The notes beneath the pieces are model-generated. The model made no database searches and had not been told where the DNA came from. It was given only the letters and a program-made list of their open reading frames with translations. Below are positions 10,424-18,049 of a DNA stretch of 22,274 bases, piece by piece (position 1 is the first letter of the stretch; every line of letters begins with the position of its first letter). The position numbers were made by a program, and so were the translations under genes. The DNA comes from BJ22 sp031405895 (GTDB lineage: Bacteria > Planctomycetota > Planctomycetia > Pirellulales > Pirellulaceae), in assembly GCA_031405895.1 (NCBI GenBank), contig JANOFL010000286.1:1-22274 (forward strand), read 5' to 3'.

Positions 10424-10455
10424 CATGACCTGATTCTTTGCAACCCGCGGCGCGG

Positions 10456-11007
10456 TTACTTCTTCCGCGTGTACTTGATCTGCATCATCTGCATCCACTC
10501 GCCTTCCTTTTCGGGCGACGGCATGAACATCGTGAAGACGCGGGTATCGGCGTCCTTGTACTGGATTGTCATCTTGTGGTTGGTGTCGCTGCCGTCCGGA
10601 CCCTTGCCTTTTCCGAAGTTGGTCATGGTCTGGGTGGCCTCATCCCACGTGCCTTCAACATGCATGACGGCCGGACTCATGCTGTCGATCCAGAAGCCGA
10701 CATACTTGCCGCTGGCTTCGTCGTAGCCCGTTGTGCTGTGGCCGGTGAAGGGCATGCCCATGAAGTCCGGCATGTTGAAATTGCTGACCACCCAGAAGTC
10801 GCCGACCATGGCGTTGACTTCAGTGCCCTTCGACGAGGTTGCTCCCCCATCCATTGACATTTCGGCATCCCAAGTACCGACATCGCGCTTGAGGTGGGCA
10901 TGGCCTTCGCTGGCGACCGGCATCGCCGGCTCCTGAGCCAGCGCGGGTGCCGCGGCGATGGCCAGTGAAACGGTCAAACCCAGACAGATCGAGCGTACGC
11001 AACTCAT
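10456..11007 (-). CDS. Exported DUF1579 family protein
   Basis: The protein has 183 residues with a clear signal peptide (SICLGLTVSLAIAAAPALAQ, cleavage near residue 25). The mature part follows the DUF1579 pattern: HAHLKRDVGTWDAEMSM, a central GDFWVVSNFNMPDFMGMPFTGHSTTGYDEASGKYVGFWIDSM, then VEGTWDEATQTMTNFG and a C-terminal strand ending WMQMMQIKYTRKK. DUF1579 proteins are small and probably calycin-like barrels. No enzymatic role is established that I know of. Methionine is strikingly frequent. ATG 11007 is preceded by GGAG at a normal distance on the minus strand. The gene is a single unit with its own terminator, transcribed away from def. Confidence 0.9.
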   Translation of the reverse strand: MSCVRSICLGLTVSLAIAAAPALAQEPAMPVASEGHAHLKRDVGTWDAEMSMDGGATSSKGTEVNAMVGDFWVVSNFNMPDFMGMPFTGHSTTGYDEASGKYVGFWIDSMSPAVMHVEGTWDEATQTMTNFGKGKGPDGSDTNHKMTIQYKDADTRVFTMFMPSPEKEGEWMQMMQIKYTRKK

Positions 11008-11118
11008 GACGGAAACTCCGGACGGGAAAAAAGGGATTGCCCCAGAAACAGGCGTTTAAAGGCCATTCGCGATTGTACGAAACGGTTTCGCCAATGTTCG
11101 GGAAAGAGCGAAAAAAGT

Positions 11119-11172
11119 CCGTTTGGGCATGCCAGGGAGATCGATTTCGGAACGCACCGTTTGGGCATGCCA
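11119..11172. repeat. 16-bp direct repeat containing an 8-bp palindrome, upstream of the DUF1579 gene
   Basis: CCGTTTGGGCATGCCA occurs exactly at 11119-11134 and 11157-11172, 38 bases apart. Each copy contains the palindrome GGCATGCC. The pair lies 112-165 bases upstream of the DUF1579 start and directly abuts the orphan terminator hairpin. Spaced palindromic half-sites suggest an operator, but no regulator is known for it. Confidence 0.5.
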
Positions 11173-11212
11173 AAAAACAATGCCCCGCGTCCTGCGGGGC
11201 ATTGCTGTTTTT
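11172..11212. terminator. Orphan, apparently bidirectional intrinsic terminator
   Basis: A perfect 11-bp stem CAATGCCCCGC (11178-11188) pairs with GCGGGGCATTG (11194-11204) around a 5-base loop. A six-A run precedes it (11172-11177) and a T-run follows it (11208-11212), so it could act on either strand. No gene in the window ends here: the DUF1579 gene begins to the left and def begins to the right. It may belong to an unannotated small RNA. Confidence 0.75.
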
Positions 11213-11225
11213 CGGCCTTGACCGG

Positions 11226-11249
11226 GGCCAGGACGTCGCAGTCCTGGCC
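11226..11249. repeat. Perfect 9-bp hairpin next to the orphan terminator
   Basis: GGCCAGGAC (11226-11234) pairs with GTCCTGGCC (11241-11249) around a 6-base loop. It lies 22 bases after the preceding hairpin and lacks a T-run, so it is more likely another dispersed repeat than a terminator. Confidence 0.6.
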
Positions 11250-11776
11250 GTCAGCGGGGCCGTCGAGTTCCGGGGATCATCGTGATCGGTTGCGGTAAGC
11301 CCCCGTAGTGGATGCGATTCCGATCGCCATTGGCTTCAATCCCTGTCGACCGCTGCACGAAACTCGAAACAAAAGCGGGTGAGGAATCCAATCCGCGAAC
11401 CATCTGGTCCGCCGACATGAGTCGTGTCCCTCGGTCGCCGCCACCCTGTTTCCGGATAACTCAAAGCTGGGGATCATGCTGGCTGGCCAATCCTGGCCGG
11501 TGGTTTCCTGATTGAGGCCTGGCGGCTCGCGGCATCCTGCGTTGCGAGGCACCAGGCTTTGGCGGCAATTTTGCGGCCAGACCAGAGGCTGTCAAGAACC
11601 GTGCCATGGCAATTCCCCCCTGACGAGTGACCCGCCCCAGACCCCGGTTGCAAAACGTCCGCGTGTCGTTCAATCCACGCGCGGCAGTGATTCGCTGGGG
11701 AAACGTGCGGGCCGGTCGGTGAATTGTTCTGGGAGTCCGGCGCGCAGGCCGCTCACCAGGCCGCAAAAACTTTTTT
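11250..11776. other. Gene-free stretch with nothing recognisable
   Basis: Open frames of 67-112 codons cross this stretch on both strands. None has a convincing ribosome site or recognisable motif, and their translations are rich in Arg, Pro and Ser, as expected for shadow frames. I see no tRNA-like cloverleaf, tandem repeat or transposase remnant. It may hold the upstream control region of def or decayed sequence. Confidence 0.4.
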
Positions 11777-11818
11777 CGCGCGGAAAAAAATGCAAGCACT
11801 TCCGCGCGATGGTAGAAT
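11777..11818 (+). promoter_or_regulatory. Possible def promoter region with a 9-bp inverted repeat
   Basis: CGCGCGGAA (11777-11785) and TTCCGCGCG (11800-11808) form a perfect inverted repeat around an A-rich loop. A -10-like TAGAAT follows at 11813-11818, 53 bases before the proposed def start. The -35 position 17 bases upstream (ATGCAA) matches the consensus poorly. The palindrome would overlap an RNA polymerase site, so it could be an operator. Assignment is tentative. Confidence 0.35.
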
Positions 11819-11870
11819 CTTCCTCGCGCCCCGCTTGACAGCGGCCCACACGAACACCGGACTGGTTGCC

Positions 11871-12449
11871 TTGCAGATCATCCACTATCCCCATCCGACG
11901 TTGCGGCATCGCTCGCGCCCGGTCCGTAAAGTCGACCGGGAACTCCGCGCGACCGTGGCGGCGATGTTCGACCTGATGTACGAGGCGAAAGGCATTGGGC
12001 TCGCCGCCAACCAGGTCGACTTGCCGCTGCAGCTGTTCGTCATCAACCTCGCGGGCGAACGGGACCAGGGCGAGGAAATGGTCTTTCTCAATCCCGTGCT
12101 GTCAGCGCCACGTGGAAGCAGCGAACGCGAAGAGGGCTGTCTCAGCATTCCCGGCCTTTACGCCGACGTGACCCGGCCGGAAACTGTCCAGGTCACGGCT
12201 TGGGACCTGACCGGAAAGGTCTTCGACCAGCGGGTCGACGGGATGCTGGCCCGCGCGATCCAGCATGAAAACGATCACATCGAGGGAAAACTTTTCATCG
12301 ATCGGCTTTCGCTCACCGTCCGGCGGCAATTCGAGGCCGATTTGCGGGACATGGAGCTGGAAATGGCGAGCCAGCGGGTGCGGGAACTGGTCCCCGGAGA
12401 AACGGCGATCCGCCAGCGGCTGGCCGAACTCGAGTCGCGCTACTGCTGA
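11871..12449 (+). CDS. def: Peptide deformylase
   Basis: Def removes the N-formyl group from nascent proteins using a bound Fe2+ or similar metal. All three family motifs are present: GIGLAANQ (residues 41-48), EGCLS (metal ligand C90) and QHENDHIEG, the HExxH-type motif (H132, E133, H136). The product is 192 residues from TTG 11871 (MQIIHYPHPTLRHRS), the position where planctomycete homologues usually begin. CTG 11862 or codons further upstream are possible, and there is no strong Shine-Dalgarno sequence for any of them. The C-terminus continues about 25 residues past the usual last helix. fmt follows 17 bases downstream, the classical def-fmt arrangement. Confidence 0.95.
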   Translation: MQIIHYPHPTLRHRSRPVRKVDRELRATVAAMFDLMYEAKGIGLAANQVDLPLQLFVINLAGERDQGEEMVFLNPVLSAPRGSSEREEGCLSIPGLYADVTRPETVQVTAWDLTGKVFDQRVDGMLARAIQHENDHIEGKLFIDRLSLTVRRQFEADLRDMELEMASQRVRELVPGETAIRQRLAELESRYC

Positions 12450-12466
12450 CGCGGAACGGCTGAACC

Positions 12467-13462
12467 ATGCCCCTTCGAATCGTGGTCTGCGGCACCGGCC
12501 CCTTCGCCGTCCCCTCATTCGCGGCCCTGCACGAATCGCCCCACGTGGTCGCCGGGCTGATCACGCGCCCGATCGGCGATCCGGGCCGGCGTCGCAAACA
12601 GCCCGCCAACCCGATGCGCGACGCGGCGGAAAAGTCCGACATCCCGGTTCATGAACCGGCGGACATCAACTCGGCCGAAGCCGTGGAACTGGTCCGTTCG
12701 CTGCGGCCCGACTTGCTGGTCGTCTGCGACTACGGACAGATTCTGTCGCGCGACTGCCTCGCCACCGCGCCGTTGGGCGGGATCAACCTGCACGGGTCGC
12801 TGCTGCCCCGATACCGCGGCGCGGCACCGGTTGCGTGGGCGATCTGGCGCGGCGAGACCGTGACCGGCGTCAGCGTGATTCACATGACCGGCCAGCTCGA
12901 CGGCGGACCGGTGCTGGCCTCGGCTTCACTCGCGATCGGTCCGGACGAAACCTGCGCTGAACTGGAACCGCGTCTCGCCCGGCTGGGTGTCGCGCCGGTG
13001 ATCGATGCAATCGAAACGCTCGAGTGCTGGGACCTGGTCAGTCCGCTCGGCACGCCCCAGGACCCCGCGCTGGCCACCCGGGCGCGCCGGCTGCGCAAGG
13101 TCGACGCCGTCATCCGCTGGGACCGACCCGCGAAAAAAATCCACAACCAGGTCCGCGCGCTCCAGCCCTGGCCCGGCACCTGGACCGCCTGGCAACGGCC
13201 GGGACAAACTGAACCGCTGCGCTTGATTGTGCTGCTGACCAGGATCAACACGGCGAACAGTCCGGAGCGACAGTCCTCGCCGAATGGGCCTGAACCAGGC
13301 ACCATTTTGGTAGCCGACGGCAAGCAGCTGATCATGCAGACGGGCTCTGGTCAGCTGGAGTTGCTCGTCGTGCAGCCAGCTGGAAAAAAGCCGATGCCGG
13401 TCGCCGATTTTCTGAGGGGAAACACAGTCCAATCGGGCCAGCGACTGGGGCCCCTGGCTTGA
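12467..13462 (+). CDS. fmt: Methionyl-tRNA formyltransferase
   Basis: Fmt transfers a formyl group from 10-formyltetrahydrofolate to Met-tRNA(fMet) before translation starts. The 331-residue protein shows the N-terminal Rossmann-like domain (RIVVCGTGPFAVPSF) and the signature NLHGSLLPRYRGAAP, with catalytic N107 and H109. D145 follows in TGQLDGGPVL; these match E. coli N108/H110/D146. The C-terminal anticodon-binding-like domain follows from about residue 205 (RWDRPAKKIHNQVRALQPWPGTW). ATG 12467 follows GGAAC in the 17-base gap after def, so the two are very likely cotranscribed. The core reads LVVCDYGQIL, where many homologues have V-V-A-Y-G. Length and motifs indicate an intact enzyme. Confidence 0.95.
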   Translation: MPLRIVVCGTGPFAVPSFAALHESPHVVAGLITRPIGDPGRRRKQPANPMRDAAEKSDIPVHEPADINSAEAVELVRSLRPDLLVVCDYGQILSRDCLATAPLGGINLHGSLLPRYRGAAPVAWAIWRGETVTGVSVIHMTGQLDGGPVLASASLAIGPDETCAELEPRLARLGVAPVIDAIETLECWDLVSPLGTPQDPALATRARRLRKVDAVIRWDRPAKKIHNQVRALQPWPGTWTAWQRPGQTEPLRLIVLLTRINTANSPERQSSPNGPEPGTILVADGKQLIMQTGSGQLELLVVQPAGKKPMPVADFLRGNTVQSGQRLGPLA

Positions 13463-13509
13463 AGGACGTGAATCGGGCCGGGAGCGGAATGGTCTGGGAA
13501 CACTGATCG

Positions 13510-13527
13510 GCGCTAATCTGCGCTAAT
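13510..13527. repeat. Short tandem repeat of GCGCTAAT
   Basis: GCGCTAAT occurs at 13510-13517 and 13520-13527, a period of 10, about 100 bases before the sigma-factor gene. The surrounding ACTGATCGGCGCTAATC looks like a fragment of a dispersed intergenic repeat. One helical turn between copies would also fit a protein-binding site, so both readings remain open. Confidence 0.35.
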
Positions 13528-13623
13528 TCGGAACGGAAACGTGAAACGGGCCGCAGGCGGCGGTGTCATTGCTGTGGGCATCGCGGTGGAACCGGCTGGC
13601 CATCGAACGCGAAGGGGAGCCAG

Positions 13624-14148
13624 TTGGCGAATGACCGACCCGAACGGCTGGCGAAGCTGGTGGGCGAGCAGGCCGGCCGGCTGGTTCTCTTCGCGCGACA
13701 GCGTTGCGCCACGCCCGAGGATGTCGTCCAGGAAGCCTTTCTGAAACTGTTTCAGAAGGAACCCTGGCCCGACGATCCGGTGGGCTGGCTCTATCGCGTG
13801 GTCCGCAACCTCGGGTTGAACACCAGCCGCGAGCGGAACCGGCGGGCAAGCCGCGAAGCCCGTGTCACGAAAGACAAACCCAACTGGTTTCAGTTCAATC
13901 CCGACAGTCAGCTCGACGGCCAGCAGGCAACCGCCGCACTGGCCCGGCTGGATGCCGAGACGCGGGAAGCGATCGTGCTGCGAATCTGGTGCGACCACAG
14001 TTTCGCAGCCATCGGCGAACTGACCGGAACCAGCGCAGCGACGGCCTTGCGCCGGTTTCGGGCCGGACTTGAAGAACTGCGAGCCGTGCTGGAATGCGAC
14101 ACTGGAACAACCGGACAGGCACCACTGCCCGCCATTACCCAACGATGA
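13624..14148 (+). CDS. ECF-type RNA polymerase sigma factor
   Basis: The 174-residue protein has the two-domain ECF layout. Region 2 is residues about 12-75 (ATPEDVVQEAFLKLFQ and VGWLYRVVRNLGLNTSRERNRR, including the region 2.2-2.4 helices). Region 4 is about 104-155 (REAIVLRIWCDHSFAAIGELTGTSAATALRRFRAGLEELR, with its helix-turn-helix). It should direct RNA polymerase to a specific set of promoters. The start is TTG 13624, behind a strong AAGGGGAG at 13610-13617. The next gene, a single-pass membrane protein, starts 16 bases after its stop, suggesting a sigma and anti-sigma-like pair in one transcript. The target promoter cannot be deduced here. Confidence 0.9.
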   Translation: MANDRPERLAKLVGEQAGRLVLFARQRCATPEDVVQEAFLKLFQKEPWPDDPVGWLYRVVRNLGLNTSRERNRRASREARVTKDKPNWFQFNPDSQLDGQQATAALARLDAETREAIVLRIWCDHSFAAIGELTGTSAATALRRFRAGLEELRAVLECDTGTTGQAPLPAITQR

Positions 14149-14164
14149 ACGATCAGGTGCGGTG

Positions 14165-14800
14165 ATGAAAGAACGAATGCACGACCAGGACGCGGCTCTC
14201 TCCGCGAACGAAACCGAACTGATCAGCCGCCTGGCGGGTCTGGTGCCGGACCACGATCCGGTCCGCGAGGGCCAGGTCCTGTTCCTCGCCGGGCAGCAGG
14301 AGGCATCGTCGCGGCTGGGCCGACAGAAAAGCCGTTCGCGCTGGCTGACGGCTGCTGCGTTGCTGCTGGTGTCCATGGCGTCCGGCGCAACCGGCTGGCA
14401 GTACGGAAAGTCGGGCAGTATGGACAGCGTGGCGGCGAACAGCAGCGAACTGGGAATAACGAAAGCCCTGCCGGTTCGTTCCGTGCCAGAACCGGGCGAC
14501 ATGCGATTGTCCGCGGTTTCCAGCGAGGCAAATGCCAGACCGAACGTGGACCGTGCAAATGGCAGGCCTACCGCCTTCGGCTTGGTCTCCGTGCCGCAAG
14601 AAAGGGTTCATTCCGGGCAGTCGCTCGACGGCTGGATCGACCAGCTGCTTTCACGGCACGGTACCGAGCCTTGCTCGTGGCGGGATCCGCTGCTGTTGAA
14701 CGGAAGCGACATCGGTCCGCCTGACAACCGTTCTGTTCTCACCCAGGCCGAGCTGCGACGTGAGCTCCTCAACAACGACACCGGCCGGCCGGCCCTCTGA
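14165..14800 (+). CDS. Single-pass membrane protein paired with the sigma factor (possible anti-sigma factor)
   Basis: The protein has 211 residues: a charged N-terminal cytoplasmic part (1-59), one membrane helix (about 60-78, WLTAAALLLVSMASGATGW) and a polar outer part of about 130 residues. No zinc anti-sigma motif (HxxxCxxC) is present, so if it controls the sigma factor it belongs to another class. The outer domain carries a short tail motif WRDPLLLNG but matches no family I recognise. The start is ATG 14165, 16 bases after the sigma stop. GTG 14162 is an alternative. Its stop codon is directly joined to a dispersed palindromic repeat. The anti-sigma role is inferred from position and topology only. 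Confidence 0.7.
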   Translation: MKERMHDQDAALSANETELISRLAGLVPDHDPVREGQVLFLAGQQEASSRLGRQKSRSRWLTAAALLLVSMASGATGWQYGKSGSMDSVAANSSELGITKALPVRSVPEPGDMRLSAVSSEANARPNVDRANGRPTAFGLVSVPQERVHSGQSLDGWIDQLLSRHGTEPCSWRDPLLLNGSDIGPPDNRSVLTQAELRRELLNNDTGRPAL

Positions 14801-14824
14801 AGTGGGACAGGCTTCCAGCCTGTC
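14800..14824 (+). repeat. Dispersed palindromic repeat (TGWKPVP family), copy 2
   Basis: The 25 bases are identical to 8510-8534, with the same hairpin core GACAGGCT-TCC-AGCCTGTC. The last base of the preceding gene's TGA is the first base of the shared repeat, so the element sits exactly at the end of the gene. It separates the membrane-protein gene from the first exported-protein gene. Confidence 0.8.
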
Positions 14825-14935
14825 ATTTGCACCTCGTTTGCACCAACTCGCCTCCCTGCAATGACAGCCCCAAAACAGGTTGTGCTTCCTGTCGCAATGA
14901 AGTCACACAATTTTTTCCAGCGGACACGGAAAGAG

Positions 14936-16381
14936 ATGACCACTACCTCGTATCGAGTTCGCGGCGCAGGCAGTCTGATGCCTGCACTGCAACCACTCGC
15001 CCTGTTAACGATGGCCCTGTTGACCTGGCAGCCCGTCATCGGGCAAGCGGCACAGGTCCCCCAGGCAAACGAAGCACCATTGCGGACCGTGCTCGAAGTT
15101 TCTCCTGCCCGCGTGCCCGATCCGGTCCTCAAATACCGGCTTTTTCCAGGTTACGGTGAGCGGCGGCCCGGCAACGCGGCAGTTTTTTACGGCAAGGTCA
15201 CAGCTGAGCAGAGGTTCTATTTTCGCCAGGAGTATTGGGAGGCATGGAACGAACTTAACGAGTTGAGCGCGGAAGACAAGTTGGCCAGTCCGAAGCTTGA
15301 TCAGTTCGCGGTCGCACTTGGCTACGCGATGCTCCGCGACGGCGCGCTGTGCGACGACTGTGACTGGCAGCATCCGCTCCGCGATGAAAACGCACTTGCG
15401 GTTTTGCTGCCTGAAGTCCAACAGACGCGGTCATTTGCCCGTTTGCTCGTACCGCAAGCCATTTTCCAGATTCGCGAACAGAACCTGAATGGTTGCATCG
15501 AAACACTGCAGACTGGATTCGTCCTTGGCGTGAATGTCGCAAAAACGCCGATTCTGGTCAGCAAGCTGGTTGGCATTGCGATTCACGGCATGATGCGGGA
15601 GCCGCTGGAGCTGCTGATTGAGCAGCCCGGCACTCCCAGCCTCTACTGGGCGATGGCCCACTTTCCCAGGCCGCTAATTGACTTGCGCGATGCCCTTGAA
15701 GCCGAAGCGGACGTGATGCTGCGGCACATGCCGGGCATGGACGAAATCGACTCGGAAGCGACCGACCCTGCATTCTGGGCCCGGCAGTACGCCCGGTTTC
15801 TTGAGTTCGGCGAGTATCTTGGGGCCGATTCAAGGTTGGGCACCGATCAGCCATTGGCGAACGTCGCAATGGCGATGGTGCGGTATCCGGAGGCAAAACA
15901 GGTCCTGCTCGACTCCGGATGGACTCAGGAATCCGTCGATCAATTGCCCGTAGGCAAGTGCCTGTTACTGGCCGAACAGGCTCGCCACCGGGACCTTGCC
16001 CAGTCCGCCGCCGCACTCGCCTCACTGCCATGGCACCAGGTGACGCCCGAGCTGCTTGCTTCGGATTCCGCCGGGCAATACACGCTGATGGCCGACGTGT
16101 TGCAGTCCGCAGTTGCGCAGATCCGGACCGCCCAGATGCGTACCGAACGCTGGTGGGCCGCATTGCAGACCGTAGAAGCCCTGCGGCACTACGCAGCGAC
16201 CCACGATGGGCAGCTGCCCGATTCATTGGACCAGCTGACGGAAACTCCGGCCCCGGACGATCCGGCCACGGGCAAACCCTTTGAGTATCAGCGCGATGGC
16301 AACGTCGCGATCATCGAAGGCCCCGACCTGGAACCCCAGCTTCCGTTCGGCTACGAAGTCCGCCTGCGGCCAGCCAAATAG
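14936..16381 (+). CDS. Exported planctomycete protein of unknown function
   Basis: The product has 481 residues from ATG 14936, which has a purine-rich GGAAAGAG immediately upstream. ATG 14897 would add 13 residues. Residues about 16-43 (PALQPLALLTMALLTWQPVIGQA) are a signal peptide. The mature part is largely helical and begins with DPVLKYRLFPGYGERRPGNAAVFYGK, a pattern I associate with conserved planctomycete proteins without a known role. The C-terminus (RWWAALQTVEALRHYAATHDGQLPDSLDQL, then PDDPATGKPFEYQRDGN) resembles pseudopilin-like tails found in such proteins. An early cysteine pair (CDDCDW) is notable. It lies in the sigma-factor gene cluster and may be a secreted structural or surface component. 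No enzyme motif was recognised. Confidence 0.75.
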   Translation: MTTTSYRVRGAGSLMPALQPLALLTMALLTWQPVIGQAAQVPQANEAPLRTVLEVSPARVPDPVLKYRLFPGYGERRPGNAAVFYGKVTAEQRFYFRQEYWEAWNELNELSAEDKLASPKLDQFAVALGYAMLRDGALCDDCDWQHPLRDENALAVLLPEVQQTRSFARLLVPQAIFQIREQNLNGCIETLQTGFVLGVNVAKTPILVSKLVGIAIHGMMREPLELLIEQPGTPSLYWAMAHFPRPLIDLRDALEAEADVMLRHMPGMDEIDSEATDPAFWARQYARFLEFGEYLGADSRLGTDQPLANVAMAMVRYPEAKQVLLDSGWTQESVDQLPVGKCLLLAEQARHRDLAQSAAALASLPWHQVTPELLASDSAGQYTLMADVLQSAVAQIRTAQMRTERWWAALQTVEALRHYAATHDGQLPDSLDQLTETPAPDDPATGKPFEYQRDGNVAIIEGPDLEPQLPFGYEVRLRPAK

Positions 16382-16480
16382 TTCCGCACTCATCAAACAA
16401 ATCAATACCAGCCCGCAGCGAAAGCAAGGACCGGCATCCGTCTGGCCACCGTACAACAGATTCAAACGAGGTCCAACTCC

Positions 16481-17944
16481 ATGACGCGATCAATCTCATC
16501 GCTGGCGATGCTGTGGTTGTTTTTCAGCTTGGCCTTTACCGGCACCGCCTTGGGCCAGATGCCCGCCAGCTGGCAGGATCAGCTCACCGACGACACCTGG
16601 ATCGTGGGCCGGTTTGCCAACGTGAACGAATACCTGCTCTGGATGCCTGATCGGACCATGCGTGGGGCATTTGAAGCAGTCGCCGAAAACCCGGGGCCGG
16701 TGATCTGTTTTGCGACGGGCTCTTCATTCAAGGCGATGATTCCCGATCCCGATCAGAAGGCGCTGCGAATGCTCAGCGACACGGCGGGTCATCGGCCATC
16801 GGTATCCCTCGTCAACGCCGACGGTTTCACGTTGATTGAAACCAGGTTTTCAGGCACCAGTGATTTGGCTGGCAACAACCCCGCAGACGAAGAAACGAGA
16901 GTCGCCTGGGTCAACCTGGTCGGCGACCCGGGCGACGCCGCGCTGTCAGTTTCAATCATGGCCAGGGGCGACATGGGCCGGGTCGCCCGCGAGCTGCTTC
17001 CCGCCTTGATCACCACGCCTCCCGAAATCGACCTGCAGCAGCTGCTTGCGGACATCGATTCAATCCAGGTCCGGTTCTGGAGCAATTCCAGCCGCCTAGC
17101 CGAGCTTTCAGTTCGCACAACTGCCCCCGAAGCTGCCGTCCGGGTCGCAACCGCCATTCAGGCGATTCGGGAGTGGGTGGGTTCGATGAAGAGCCTGAAG
17201 CCCGAATACGCCAAGCAGCTCTTTGACATGCTCCTGGGTGGCGAAGTGACAGTCGCGGAGGAGCTGGTCACCGTCACAAGAAAAAATGTGGCGGGCCAAC
17301 CCGGACTGAACGAAATCCTTGGACAGTTACGGGAGCAGCAACAGTCTGTTGACGCGCTCAACAACGTCCGGCACCTCATTCTTGGCATGCACAATTTCGA
17401 GAGCGCCTACAAGGAGTTGCCCGGTCCGGCCTATGGCAAAGGGGACTCTCCCGGCCTGAGTTGGCGGGTCGCAGTTCTGCCTTTTGTCGGAGAACAGGAA
17501 CTCTATGAGCAGTTTCGGCTCGACGAATCGTGGGACAGCGAGCACAACCGCAAGTTGATCCCGCAGATGCCGCCAGTTTTTTTGCACCCTTCCTCGACAC
17601 TACAAGTCAGCGGGGGCCGGTCCAGCTTCATCGTGCCAACGGCCGAGGGTTGTGCCCATCAACCCGGCAAACCCTGCCGGTTCAAGGACTTTCGGGACGG
17701 ATCTTCCAACTCCATTCTGCTGCTTGCCGTCACCGATGAAACGGCACCGGTCTGGACCCAGCCCGTAACCAGCAACGTCGACCTGAACCAGCCCCGTACC
17801 GGCCTCTGGCGCTCAGCAGACGGAAACTTCCTTGCGGGGCGGTGTGACGGGTCCGTGGCTCTTCTCTCCGAAAGCAATCCCGACGACACGATCCGCGCGC
17901 TCCTGACCATCAACGGCGGCGAAACGATCACGGACGTGAAGTAA
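16481..17944 (+). CDS. Exported protein with a DUF1559-type C-terminal domain
   Basis: The protein has 487 residues. The first 25 are a signal peptide (LAMLWLFFSLAFTGTALGQ). An N-terminal half of unknown fold (about 26-290) is followed from about residue 294 by a DUF1559-like segment: NNVRHLILGMHNFESAYKELP, SPGLSWRVAVLPFVGEQELYEQF, DESWDSEHNRKLIPQMPPVF, then FRDGSSNSILLLAV and a tail like the usual GDGSV(R) end. Most DUF1559 proteins begin with a type IV pilin-like methylation segment directly before this domain. Here that segment is replaced by an ordinary signal peptide and a long extra domain, so it is probably not a pilin-like fibre. ATG 16481 follows GAGG at 16468-16471. It is the last gene of the sigma-factor cluster, about 100 bases after the previous gene. 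Confidence 0.85.
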   Translation: MTRSISSLAMLWLFFSLAFTGTALGQMPASWQDQLTDDTWIVGRFANVNEYLLWMPDRTMRGAFEAVAENPGPVICFATGSSFKAMIPDPDQKALRMLSDTAGHRPSVSLVNADGFTLIETRFSGTSDLAGNNPADEETRVAWVNLVGDPGDAALSVSIMARGDMGRVARELLPALITTPPEIDLQQLLADIDSIQVRFWSNSSRLAELSVRTTAPEAAVRVATAIQAIREWVGSMKSLKPEYAKQLFDMLLGGEVTVAEELVTVTRKNVAGQPGLNEILGQLREQQQSVDALNNVRHLILGMHNFESAYKELPGPAYGKGDSPGLSWRVAVLPFVGEQELYEQFRLDESWDSEHNRKLIPQMPPVFLHPSSTLQVSGGRSSFIVPTAEGCAHQPGKPCRFKDFRDGSSNSILLLAVTDETAPVWTQPVTSNVDLNQPRTGLWRSADGNFLAGRCDGSVALLSESNPDDTIRALLTINGGETITDVK

Positions 17945-18049
17945 GGTCACCGGTCTTGCCCTGCCTGACGCGACGACTGTCATCGGGAGTCGATTGACCG
18001 CATCAAGGGTGGACTGTTGGCAAGTGCACGGTCACAAGTCGATTGAAGG

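Noticed and set aside
11119..11172. Possible CRISPR-like spaced repeat
   Set aside because: Only two copies of 16 bp with a 22-base spacer, and no cas genes. Better read as a direct repeat or operator.
11277..11552. 91-codon minus-strand frame in the gene-free stretch
   Set aside because: It has no ribosome site, domain or plausible hydrophobic pattern; not distinguishable from chance.
13513..14502. 329-codon open frame on the minus strand
   Set aside because: It covers the sigma factor and membrane protein genes antisense. No ribosome site or domain; it is a shadow of the sense codon bias.
16408..16434. Spacer sequence CAGCCCGCAGCGAAAGCAAG between the two exported-protein genes
   Set aside because: It reminds me of a dispersed planctomycete repeat, but there is no second copy or inverted arm in this window to support a call.
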